A DNA stretch of 7,879 nucleotides from assembly GCA_028705905.1 (NCBI GenBank), contig JAQWCP010000061.1, positions 1 through 7,879 of the forward strand, given 5' to 3'. The notes under the pieces are model-generated. The model was not told where the DNA came from. It made no database searches and saw only the letters and a list, made by a program, of their open reading frames with translations. The position numbers and the translations under genes are program-made. Shown here piece by piece: positions 1 through 6,458 of this stretch (its first letter is position 1; each line of letters begins with the position of its first letter). Origin of the DNA: Oscillospiraceae bacterium (GTDB lineage Bacteria > Bacillota > Clostridia > Oscillospirales > Oscillospiraceae).

Positions 1-1
1 C

Positions 2-817
2 ACGATGGATGCCGACGGCCAGCACTTGCCAAAGGACATGGAACGCGTTATAGAAACGGCAGCCGCCCATCCGTCCTCCTTAGTTCTGGGGGTACGGCAG
101 TTTGATAAAAGTGTCCCGGCACGTTCGCGATATGGGAATAGAATTACCCGCGCGGTTTTCTCCGCTGTCAGTGAAGCGAAAGTCACCGATACACAAACCG
201 GACTGCGCGCCTTTGACCGCAGCATTTTGGATTTCATGCTGGAGATTCCCGGCGAACGCTACGAATACGAGATGAATATGCTGCTTTACTGCGGAAAGCA
301 AGGCATACCCATTCTGGAAGTGCCGATTCAAACGGTTTATCTGGATGAGCAAAACACCTCGTCACATTTTAATGCGGTCAAGGATTCGTTCAGGATTTAC
401 ATAGAGATTATAAAGTTTGCGTCCTCCTCTCTAATCAGCTTTGCAATTGATTATGTCGCGTTTCTTCTTTTGATTTCTTTGACCGCTGCTGTTCCGAACC
501 ATTTGATCATCAGCAATGTTGCTGCACGAATTGTCAGTGCATCTGTTAATTACACACTCAACAAACATATGGTTTTTCACGGAAAGAAAAATGCCTCCCA
601 CACGATGCCTCAATATGTGATGCTTGCCTTCGGAATCCTTTGCGCAAACAGCGCAATCCTATCTTTGTTTAATGGTATCTTGGGACTTCCGCCGCATTTC
701 GCAAAGCCCTTGACAGAACTTATTCTGTTTATCATCAGTTTTACAGTGCAGTCTTTGGTTATCTTCAAATCGGAAAGCTCCGTCTCCTGTGAAAAGGAGG
801 ATGTTACGCATGCATGA
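2..817 (+). CDS. Bifunctional GT2 glycosyltransferase / GtrA-family membrane protein, 5'-truncated
   Basis: The reading frame is open from the window edge, so the true start lies upstream. Residues below count from the Met at position 5. The GT2 catalytic half carries the metal/nucleotide-sugar motif DADGQ (2-6), TDTQTGLRAFDR (61-72), and the polyprenyl-phosphate-mannose-synthase-like stretch YLDEQNTSSHF then DSFRIY (112-132). A GtrA-type domain follows, with four likely membrane helices near 138-162, 168-191, 204-227 and 236-254 and the typical ARIVSASVNYTLNKHMVF segment. In this family GT2 loads a sugar onto a polyprenyl phosphate and GtrA is thought to help move it across the membrane. From the usual position of the DxD motif I infer that about 90 residues are missing. 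The last 8 bases overlap the next gene. Family is certain; the sugar cannot be told. Confidence 0.93.
   Translation, partial: TMDADGQHLPKDMERVIETAAAHPSSLVLGVRQFDKSVPARSRYGNRITRAVFSAVSEAKVTDTQTGLRAFDRSILDFMLEIPGERYEYEMNMLLYCGKQGIPILEVPIQTVYLDEQNTSSHFNAVKDSFRIYIEIIKFASSSLISFAIDYVAFLLLISLTAAVPNHLIISNVAARIVSASVNYTLNKHMVFHGKKNASHTMPQYVMLAFGILCANSAILSLFNGILGLPPHFAKPLTELILFIISFTVQSLVIFKSESSVSCEKEDVTHA
795..800 (+). promoter_or_regulatory. Ribosome binding site fixing the glycosidase start
   Basis: AGGAGG lies 9 bases before the ATG at 810. The longer in-frame starts (GTG at 789, ATG at 801) lie before it or touch it, so neither can use it. The start at 810 is therefore preferred. Confidence 0.8.
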
Positions 818-1865
818 AACAGTTAATATACATAGACGGTGTCCATTAGCACTTTTGCTGTTTGTGGATATTCTTATAACGGCACTTCTGGTGTCCGTCG
901 TTTACTATACGGTTTATGAGCTTCCCACAGTTTACTCCCGTGATTCTGTCATGGCGCCTATAATATCGAGTAGCCAAACATCGAGCCAACCTATGCCACA
1001 GGAAAGCACTGCCGCAGTGGCTGGAATATCAAGTAACCAAACGGCCGAAACGTCGGCTCTGGAAGAAACTGCCCCTGAAGATTGGAAAACTAAATTTGCT
1101 GAACACTTTACCAGCGAAATCGTCTCAACCGACACGTCGTATTCAAGTCCCAACCTGTCTGTGGACATTACAAAACATACCCTAGGCAGCGGAAAGAATA
1201 CCGTGACCTATTACATTGCTGACATCTACATGGCGGATATCAGCTGTTTTCAGACTCGTTTTGCCTATGACACTTATGGGAATTACAAACAATCCTTATC
1301 GGATATGAGCAGCGAGGTCGGAGCGGTGCTGGCAATGAACGGTGACTCCTATTGCTTTAATCTTAAATATCTCAATGGGCTTTTGGTACGCAACGGCACG
1401 GTCTATCGCACAAATCAAACTACTGCGGATATCTGCGTCCTTTATCGTGACGGATCAATGATTACCAGTAGCCCAAGCGATTTTGACGCGCAGCAGGCCG
1501 TTGATGGCGGCGCATTGCAAACCTGGGTATTCGGCCCAAAGCTGCTTGACGACAGTGGGAAAGCTCTCACGACGTTCAACACCTGGGACTATATCAGAAA
1601 AAGTCATCCGCGCAGCGCCATCGGGTATTATGAACCGGGCCATTACTGTTTCGTCGTTGTTGATGGAAGGCAGACCGGCTATTCCAGGGGTATGACTTTG
1701 CCGGAGCTTGCGGCAGTATTTGAAAACCTGGGCTGTACAGCGGCCTACAATTTGGATGGCGGCCACACGACCTTTATGACCTTGAACAGTGCGGTAGTCA
1801 ATCAGCCCTATAAGCCCCAAAAAACGATATCGGATTGTATCTATATCTGCGAACCGAGCAACTGA
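810..1865 (+). CDS. Membrane-anchored phosphodiester glycosidase (NAGPA/DUF2233-type) domain protein
   Basis: This is a 351-residue protein starting at ATG 810. A short basic N-terminus is followed by one membrane helix (about 12-33), a Ser/Thr/Gln-rich linker (43-90) and an extracellular domain (about 110-350), giving a type II membrane topology. The domain has the family's landmarks: AMNGDSY (175-181), HPRSAIGYY (266-274), VVDGR (283-287), GMTLPELA (294-301) and YNLDGGHTTFM (313-323). The family is named for the human enzyme that uncovers mannose-6-phosphate by removing GlcNAc from a phosphodiester. Bacterial members are often annotated as exopolysaccharide-related, but substrates are mostly unknown. 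It overlaps the GT2-GtrA gene by 8 bases and is followed 17 bases later by a small membrane protein gene, so all three look cotranscribed. I infer a role in trimming a sugar-phosphate-linked surface glycan. Family assignment is firm; the reaction is not shown. Confidence 0.9.
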   Translation: MHETVNIHRRCPLALLLFVDILITALLVSVVYYTVYELPTVYSRDSVMAPIISSSQTSSQPMPQESTAAVAGISSNQTAETSALEETAPEDWKTKFAEHFTSEIVSTDTSYSSPNLSVDITKHTLGSGKNTVTYYIADIYMADISCFQTRFAYDTYGNYKQSLSDMSSEVGAVLAMNGDSYCFNLKYLNGLLVRNGTVYRTNQTTADICVLYRDGSMITSSPSDFDAQQAVDGGALQTWVFGPKLLDDSGKALTTFNTWDYIRKSHPRSAIGYYEPGHYCFVVVDGRQTGYSRGMTLPELAAVFENLGCTAAYNLDGGHTTFMTLNSAVVNQPYKPQKTISDCIYICEPSN

Positions 1866-1882
1866 TAAATAGGAGTGTTATT

Positions 1883-2089
1883 ATGAAATTCTTCAAAATT
1901 TTGTCACATCTTTGCATTATACTGTCACTCGCATTCCTGACCTTTTCGGTCCTTGACTGGTATAATCCCATGATGAATTTCACCACCAATTCCGTATCCT
2001 CTAAAATTCTCATCCTATTTTGCGTGGCTTCCCTCGTCCTCGCAATACGGCAGGCAGGGTTGTCACAGATTGAAAAGAGGAAGCAGTGA
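1883..2089 (+). CDS. Small two-helix membrane protein, unknown function
   Basis: This 68-residue protein starts at ATG 1883, with AGGAG (1871-1875) 7 bases upstream. An upstream in-frame start would lie inside the glycosidase gene and has no such site. Two hydrophobic segments (about 5-24 and 41-56) flank a polar loop DWYNPMMNFTTNS (25-37). The C-terminus is basic and polar (IEKRKQ), which suggests both ends are cytosolic. It begins 17 bases after the glycosidase stop, and its own stop codon TGA forms the base of a long inverted repeat, so it is the last gene of the operon. I do not recognise a family. Its place suggests an accessory to the glycosidase or glycosyltransferase, but nothing in the sequence shows that. 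Confidence 0.75.
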   Translation: MKFFKILSHLCIILSLAFLTFSVLDWYNPMMNFTTNSVSSKILILFCVASLVLAIRQAGLSQIEKRKQ

Positions 2090-2142
2090 AGAAAGAATTT
2101 GATGGGTGCAGATAACATCGCGCCCATCAAATTCTTTCTTCA
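2087..2142. terminator. Bidirectional intrinsic terminator between convergent operons
   Basis: A 20-base perfect inverted repeat has its left arm at 2087-2106 and its right arm at 2123-2142. A G-T pair and two more pairs extend the stem inward to a loop of about 10 bases. The GATGGG/CCCATC core is flanked by A-rich left and T-rich right arms (AAGAAAGAATTT and AAATTCTTTCTT), so a stem with a U-rich 3' side is made on either strand. It sits between the end of the + operon at 2089 and the end of the - strand PAP2 gene at 2214. The left arm begins with the stop codon of the small membrane protein gene. Confidence 0.85.
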
Positions 2143-2213
2143 TCACGGACCGCAGTATCCTATTACCACACAACGGCCACGGTAATATTAGCTATGGACT
2201 GCTAGGTAGACAG

Positions 2214-2750
2214 TCAATGGCGCCGCTGCCATATACGTTCCGCAAATTCTGATAGCCTGTATCCTATAAATCCGAGTACAGCTCCAAGCAATATTCCGGC
2301 AATTACGTCGGACGGAAAATGCACATAGAGATACAGCCGAGAGAAGGAAATGAGCAGCGCCAGCACCAGCGCGGGTATCCAAAGCTTTCGGCGGCAGAAA
2401 TACAGCGCTGATACCGCCGCGAAGGATGCCGCCGTATGTCCCGAGGGGAAAGAAAAGTCTGTGGGGCGCGTTATCAGCAGGTCTACCGTGGTATTAATGT
2501 CACAGGGACGGATACGGGCTACGAACGGCTTTAGCATGCCGTTGCAGACGATAATGTCCAACGCCAGCGCACAGCACAGGGCAATACCTGTTTTCCTATA
2601 TTTCCTGCTGACGAGCAGACAGAGCGCAAGGACGATCCAGACAGCGCCGGCATTACCCAGTTTTGTTATAAGTGGCATCAGTACGTCAAGCCATGCCGTC
2701 CGGCAGTTGTCGTAAATCCAATTCAATATTGTAAAATCAAGAGATAACAA
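2214..2750 (-). CDS. PAP2-family lipid phosphatase
   Basis: This 178-residue integral membrane protein carries all three phosphatidic-acid-phosphatase type 2 motifs: K74-x6-R81-P82 (KPFVARIRP), PSGH (102-105), and S137-R138 with H144 and D148 (SRLYLYVHFPSD). About five membrane helices are visible. The chosen start is TTG at 2750. An in-frame TGA lies 9 bases upstream, no ATG precedes the conserved LDFTILNWI N-terminus, and AAAGGA sits about 11 bases before the TTG. Family members remove phosphate from phosphatidic acid, undecaprenyl pyrophosphate or similar lipids at the membrane, and the substrate cannot be read from the motifs. The upstream zinc-ribbon gene ends 164 bases away across a stem-loop region, so this gene may be transcribed partly or wholly on its own. 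It ends facing the bidirectional terminator. Confidence 0.93.
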   Translation of the reverse strand: MLSLDFTILNWIYDNCRTAWLDVLMPLITKLGNAGAVWIVLALCLLVSRKYRKTGIALCCALALDIIVCNGMLKPFVARIRPCDINTTVDLLITRPTDFSFPSGHTAASFAAVSALYFCRRKLWIPALVLALLISFSRLYLYVHFPSDVIAGILLGAVLGFIGYRLSEFAERIWQRRH

Positions 2751-2837
2751 GGGAAATCACATCCTTTATTTTGCTTTTCAAGTTGTTCCCTATGGCTCAT
2801 GAGAAAGCAAACATTTCAAATAGGTAGGGGTAACCCT

Positions 2838-2889
2838 CCCCAATAATATTGGGGCTGCATGGCCTCTATAGTTCGGCCGGTGCAGCCCC
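2838..2889 (-). terminator. Stem-loop region after the zinc-ribbon gene, probable terminator
   Basis: Arms GGGGCTGCA (2851-2859) and TGCAGCCCC (2881-2889) form a perfect 9-bp stem, with an inner GGCC/GGCC pairing possible. On the - strand it follows the zinc-ribbon stop by about 25 bases and is trailed by AATATTATT, a weak T-rich tail. On the + strand the trailing bases are GTTTTC. A second perfect repeat, CCCCAATA (2838-2845) and TATTGGGG (2847-2854), shares the GGGG arm, so the two stems exclude each other. Efficiency is uncertain. Confidence 0.6.
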
Positions 2890-2914
2890 GTTTTCAGTCA
2901 ATCCTTTACTGATC

Positions 2915-3583
2915 TTATTTGGTTTTGTCTGTGTTATCATGCGGGATTCGATTCCCACAGTGAGAACAATAATTGTCTTTTCCCTCTACCAATACACCAC
3001 ATCCTGCGCATTTGATTTGCAGTGGCACACCGCAGGCACGGCAGAAAGCACCTGCCTTTTGATAGGCGCAGCAGCTTGGGCAGATCGTTTGCAGGCTGCG
3101 CACGATCAGGAAGGCGATTACGGCGGCCAGGTTGAAGAAAAGCCCGAGTATCGTCCAAAGCGTTCTGTTCATAGCTGCCTTGGATGCCGCTTGATACAGC
3201 CACGCCATGACCAGAAGCCAGTAGACAAGGGCAATCAGCGCACAGAGAGCCGCATAAGTAAAGAACACAATGTGTGCGCCGACCGTGGGTTTTGTAAACA
3301 GACCGGACTCAAGGAAGTTGGATTCTTCATAATCGTGCTCCCGTCCGCGGTCTTCGCGGTTCTCGCCGTCATATCGGGCATTTTCTTCGATATCCTTTTG
3401 CATCCCATTTTCCCTGCTATTTTCATAGGTTTGATGGTAGGCAATGACCTCGCCGATCTGAGTGCGGAACATAAATCCAGTTAAAATGCCTCCTAAAACG
3501 ACGATAATCAACGACAGAAGAACAAATCGCTTGGCCGCTTTTTGGAAATCCATATTCAGTATCTTCGACTGCATCTTGTTCAT
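2915..3583 (-). CDS. Membrane protein with C-terminal double zinc ribbon
   Basis: This 222-residue protein starts at ATG 3583, with AAGGAGGGG (3589-3597) just upstream. A longer in-frame start at 3601 lies before this site and is rejected. A first membrane helix (about 19-38) leads to a very charged, Glu/Arg/Asn-rich segment (50-95), then two more helices (about 103-129 and 141-163). The C-terminus carries two zinc ribbons: C168/C171 with C181/C184, and C192/C195 with C206/C209. With three helices the ribbons and the charged loop should lie on opposite sides. The ATG overlaps the preceding glycosyltransferase stop as ATGA, so translation is coupled. Double zinc ribbons of this kind usually mediate protein or nucleic-acid contacts. 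I do not know a defined function and suggest a regulator or scaffold for the glycolipid enzymes. Confidence 0.85.
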   Translation of the reverse strand: MNKMQSKILNMDFQKAAKRFVLLSLIIVVLGGILTGFMFRTQIGEVIAYHQTYENSRENGMQKDIEENARYDGENREDRGREHDYEESNFLESGLFTKPTVGAHIVFFTYAALCALIALVYWLLVMAWLYQAASKAAMNRTLWTILGLFFNLAAVIAFLIVRSLQTICPSCCAYQKAGAFCRACGVPLQIKCAGCGVLVEGKDNYCSHCGNRIPHDNTDKTK

Positions 3584-4659
3584 AGTGGCCCCTCCTTGCA
3601 AGTTTGTGCGATGATTGTATCAGTTGCTTCTAAACTGCCGTTTGCCTGAAGATAAACTGAGGATAAAATGTTCTCTTTCCGATAAATCGCAAGGAGCCTT
3701 TCGCCCACTGCTTCAAGACTGCGCTCCTGCGCCACCTGCAACCCGGAAGCCGTAAGATCGGGCAGGGCGCCGGTCAGTATCCCGATTGCTTTTGACTTAA
3801 ACTCTTGTCCGTTTGCCTTATAAACGTTCTTCCCATCGAAAAGCCAGCCTTCATAGACCGGAATATCCCGGACAAGCACGGGGATACCGCAGGCGAGCGC
3901 CTCCAGCACCACAATTCCTTCGGTTTCCTCGCTGGAAAGAAACGCGAACAGGTCGCAGCCGCAATAAGCGTCCCTCAGCTCATCCCGCTCCACATAGCCG
4001 GGGAACTTGAGGTTTATCGGCGCGTTTTGAATCGCGGTGCGGATGCGTTTCGGCACAAAGTTCAGATTGGTATAGCCGAACCAGAAAAACCGTACTTCAG
4101 GCATACTGCGGGCAAGCTCAACGAAATCCGTAAGACCCTTGCGCTCAATATAATGACCCACGGAAATAACGGCTTTATCCTCCGGGCGAAGCCCGTACTT
4201 TACCCGGAATGCGGCGCGACGCTCCGGGCTGGGCGCGAAGAAACCCGTATCGACTCCGTTGGAAAGGCTGTAGATCGGCTTTTTAATCCCGTAGCTTTCC
4301 AGCAGCCTTTTTGAATAGGGCGTGGGTGTGATGACGACATCGCCGAGCCCGTAGCAATGGATAATCCAGCGTTTAAACAGAGGCGCGAATACATTGGAGC
4401 CCTTAAAAGAATTTCTGAAGTCCTCCATCGTGGAATGACCGTAATAGACGACCTTTCTGTTCCGACGGCGTGCCAGCCAAGCCGCCACCGGCGAGTCGGG
4501 GAATACAGTGTTAATATGTACGGCCGACGCGTCTTTTTCACATTTATCCGTTGTTTCAACGCCAGCATACTCCAGCATAGCTTTCTGGTGAAGGACAGCT
4601 TGTCCCACACCGCTTTTTCGCACCAGCTGCAGGCAGCCGGAATATAAAGTGATCCGCAT
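3580..4659 (-). CDS. GT4 glycosyltransferase, CpoA-like (second sugar of a diglycosyl-diacylglycerol)
   Basis: This 359-residue GT-B enzyme has the retaining GT4 motif E245-x7-E253 (EETEGIVVLEALACGIPVL). Its N-terminal domain closely resembles, from memory, streptococcal CpoA: KSGVGQAVLHQ (15-25), VHINT (47-51), and YGHSTMEDFRNSFKGSN (73-89). CpoA adds galactose to glucosyl-diacylglycerol to give the two-sugar membrane lipid. The start ATG 4659 has AAAGGAG (4667-4673) 7 bases upstream, a site that overlaps the stop of the VTT gene. The downstream zinc-ribbon gene starts inside its stop (ATGA). Residues from about 335 to 359 form a tail past the GT-B fold that I do not associate with the family. 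A peripheral membrane enzyme using a glycolipid acceptor is likely. The sugar donor is not shown, and a general GT4 role cannot be excluded. Confidence 0.85.
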   Translation of the reverse strand: MRITLYSGCLQLVRKSGVGQAVLHQKAMLEYAGVETTDKCEKDASAVHINTVFPDSPVAAWLARRRNRKVVYYGHSTMEDFRNSFKGSNVFAPLFKRWIIHCYGLGDVVITPTPYSKRLLESYGIKKPIYSLSNGVDTGFFAPSPERRAAFRVKYGLRPEDKAVISVGHYIERKGLTDFVELARSMPEVRFFWFGYTNLNFVPKRIRTAIQNAPINLKFPGYVERDELRDAYCGCDLFAFLSSEETEGIVVLEALACGIPVLVRDIPVYEGWLFDGKNVYKANGQEFKSKAIGILTGALPDLTASGLQVAQERSLEAVGERLLAIYRKENILSSVYLQANGSLEATDTIIAQTCKEGPL

Positions 4660-4674
4660 AAAAAAACTCCTTTC

Positions 4675-5271
4675 CTACTGCACCAGCGATATGATCTGCT
4701 GCAAAATCAGATTCAGCCCCAAGCTGTAAAGCGCGATGGCGGCAGGTTTACCCAGCAGAATAATTGCTGTGAATTTCCGCCAGCTCATCTGTGTGGTGCC
4801 TGCCAGATAACATAGAAAATCATCTGGAGCTACCGGAAGAAAGATGGCAATGGCGAACCACTTCGCAAATTTACTCTCGCTACCTGTCCACGCCTCGTAT
4901 TTTGCAATGGTCTTCTCATTAAAAATGGCATATAGAACAGGCTTCCCACAGTTTCTGGAAATGGCGAACGCCGCGAGAGAACCGGCGCAAATCCCGATAT
5001 AATTGTAAAGAAAGCCTGTCCACGGCCCAAAAAGCAGGACGCCCGCCAGACATCCAAGTCCCCCCGGTAGGATTGGGATAATCACCTGAACTGCCTGAAA
5101 AGCGATAAACACCAGGGCTCCCATCGCGCCAAACCCGGCAATATATGCCTGCAGAGCCTCTTGCGATGTAAACAGCTGCCTGTTAATGGCGTAAATCGAA
5201 AAAACAATACAGGCTATCAGGCTGAGAGCCGAGCAGACACAAATGGTTTTCCTTGCCAGGTTTATCGGCAT
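4675..5271 (-). CDS. VTT/TVP38-TMEM64 (DedA-superfamily) membrane protein
   Basis: This 198-residue protein has about five membrane segments (near 10-30, 47-68, 72-105, 137-157 and 167-192). The VTT signature is clear: FQAVQVIIPILPGGLGCLAGVLL at 58-80, FGPWTGFLYNYIGICAGS at 81-98, and FLPVAPDDFLCYLAGTT at 144-160, with the re-entrant-helix style PGG and PDD turns. Family members include lipid scramblases and carriers, and the related DedA proteins recycle undecaprenyl phosphate. The start ATG 5271 has GGGGGTGA (5276-5283) upstream and overlaps the end of the preceding glycosyltransferase by 10 bases. It lies between the two glycolipid glycosyltransferase genes, so I infer that it moves glycolipid or a lipid precursor between leaflets. 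Family is firm; substrate is unknown. Confidence 0.92.
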   Translation of the reverse strand: MPINLARKTICVCSALSLIACIVFSIYAINRQLFTSQEALQAYIAGFGAMGALVFIAFQAVQVIIPILPGGLGCLAGVLLFGPWTGFLYNYIGICAGSLAAFAISRNCGKPVLYAIFNEKTIAKYEAWTGSESKFAKWFAIAIFLPVAPDDFLCYLAGTTQMSWRKFTAIILLGKPAAIALYSLGLNLILQQIISLVQ

Positions 5272-6458
5272 GAAATCACCCCCGGACAGGCCGACCTCTC
5301 ATTGACGGCCGATTCGCCAAGAACATCAAGATAGACGCGTTCCGCCTTTTCCGCGAACACGGTCGATGAAAACCTTTGCCGCGCGAACGCAGCCGCATTT
5401 TCCCGCATGGTCTTCCGCATTTCTGCGCTGGCGAAGAAGCTGTCCAGCTTCTCCAGATAATCCCGCTCATTTTCGTACTGCCAGCCGTTGTATCCGCTTA
5501 AAACAACGCCGTCAAGACACTCATCCATGCGGCATAGTGTTGGCAGACCGGAGGCCAGGGCCTCGATGTATGTAAGTCCCTGGGTTTCACTGACGGAGGC
5601 GCTAACGAACATGTCGCCGATATGATAATAGTCTCCGATTTCTTCCGGCGGGATCATTCCGGCAAACCGCACGGAGTCCCGGACACCAAGCTCCGACGCC
5701 ATTTGTTCCAGCGCATCGCGGTGAGGGCCGTCGCCGACGATCAGAAACGTGAGGAATTGCATGTTCTGTTTCGTGTGGTACCGGAGCAGCTCCTCCAGAT
5801 TCTTCTCTTTTGCAAGGCGGCCTACATAGAGCAGGACGCGGTTTTCCTCCGGTATGCCAAGCTGTTTTCTTATGGCACACCGTCTTTCCGGCGGGGGCGC
5901 TTGTGTGAACCGGCTCAGGTCGATGCCGGTGGGAATCACATGAATGTCCCGGTCGATTCCATAGCCGTGTAAAATTGCCCGTACCTTTTCAGTAGGTGCG
6001 ATCACACAGGCGGTCGGTTCAATCACCCAGCGTGATAGGAACGCGACCATGAAGCGCCCCCACTTTTTGCTGGGCGAAAAATAATGGGTATAATCCTCAT
6101 AGACCGTGTGATAGGTATGGATAATTGGAATATCTAACTTTTTTGCGATTTTACGCGCAATAAAGAATGTGGAGAATTCGCATTGAGAATGAATGAGGTC
6201 TGGTTGCCAGTCTATCAAGTCCTGCACAAGGCTGCTGAAAAAAGCAGTCTTGATTCTGGCGCCGGGGTAGACCTTTCCTGCCCCAACCGATCCGATATAG
6301 GTCACGCCTTCTGCTTCGAAGGAACGGGTGGTCTGCGACAAGGTTAGGACGCAAACCTCATGCCCGTGCGCTATAAGCTCTCTGCGCAGATTCAGCACGG
6401 AGGTAACAACTCCATTAACGGTTGGTGCATACCAGTCTGTTGTAATCAGTATTTTCAT
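5262..6458 (-). CDS. GT4 glycosyltransferase, probable diacylglycerol glucosyltransferase
   Basis: This 398-residue GT-B enzyme begins MKILITTDWYAPTVNGVVTS, the sugar-acceptor-side glycine-rich loop typical of GT4. It has the HTYHTVYEDYTHYF segment (114-127) characteristic of monoglucosyl-diacylglycerol synthases, IPTGID (175-180), YVGRLAKEKN (211-220) and the catalytic E291-x7-E299 (ETQGLTYIEALASGLP). That family transfers glucose from UDP-glucose to diacylglycerol at the inner membrane face, making the anchor for lipoteichoic acid or bulk glycolipid. The start ATG 6458 is chosen because AAAGGTGA (6467-6474) precedes it by 8 bases; the in-frame ATG at 6479 lies upstream of that site. The gene starts 44 bases inside the end of the phospholipase C gene and runs 10 bases into the VTT gene. 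Donor sugar is inferred from the family. Confidence 0.87.
   Translation of the reverse strand: MKILITTDWYAPTVNGVVTSVLNLRRELIAHGHEVCVLTLSQTTRSFEAEGVTYIGSVGAGKVYPGARIKTAFFSSLVQDLIDWQPDLIHSQCEFSTFFIARKIAKKLDIPIIHTYHTVYEDYTHYFSPSKKWGRFMVAFLSRWVIEPTACVIAPTEKVRAILHGYGIDRDIHVIPTGIDLSRFTQAPPPERRCAIRKQLGIPEENRVLLYVGRLAKEKNLEELLRYHTKQNMQFLTFLIVGDGPHRDALEQMASELGVRDSVRFAGMIPPEEIGDYYHIGDMFVSASVSETQGLTYIEALASGLPTLCRMDECLDGVVLSGYNGWQYENERDYLEKLDSFFASAEMRKTMRENAAAFARQRFSSTVFAEKAERVYLDVLGESAVNERSACPGVISCR

Noticed and set aside
1455..1820. Open frame of 121 codons on the - strand
   Set aside because: It is antisense to the conserved core of the phosphodiester glycosidase, with no family features of its own.
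2161..2215. Small inverted repeats TATTACC/GGTAATA (2161-2167, 2181-2187) and GACTG/CAGTC (2197-2201, 2211-2215) after the PAP2 gene
   Set aside because: The stems are short, with a large or very tight loop and no T-run. The strong terminator at 2087-2142 explains the 3' end better.
2849..3484. Open frame of 211 codons on the + strand
   Set aside because: It lies opposite the zinc-ribbon gene, starts inside the stem-loop, lacks a ribosome site and has no recognisable domain, while the - strand frame has clear helices and Cys4 motifs.
3805..4314. Open frame of 169 codons on the + strand
   Set aside because: It is a shadow of the CpoA-like glycosyltransferase, whose catalytic motifs lie on the opposite strand.
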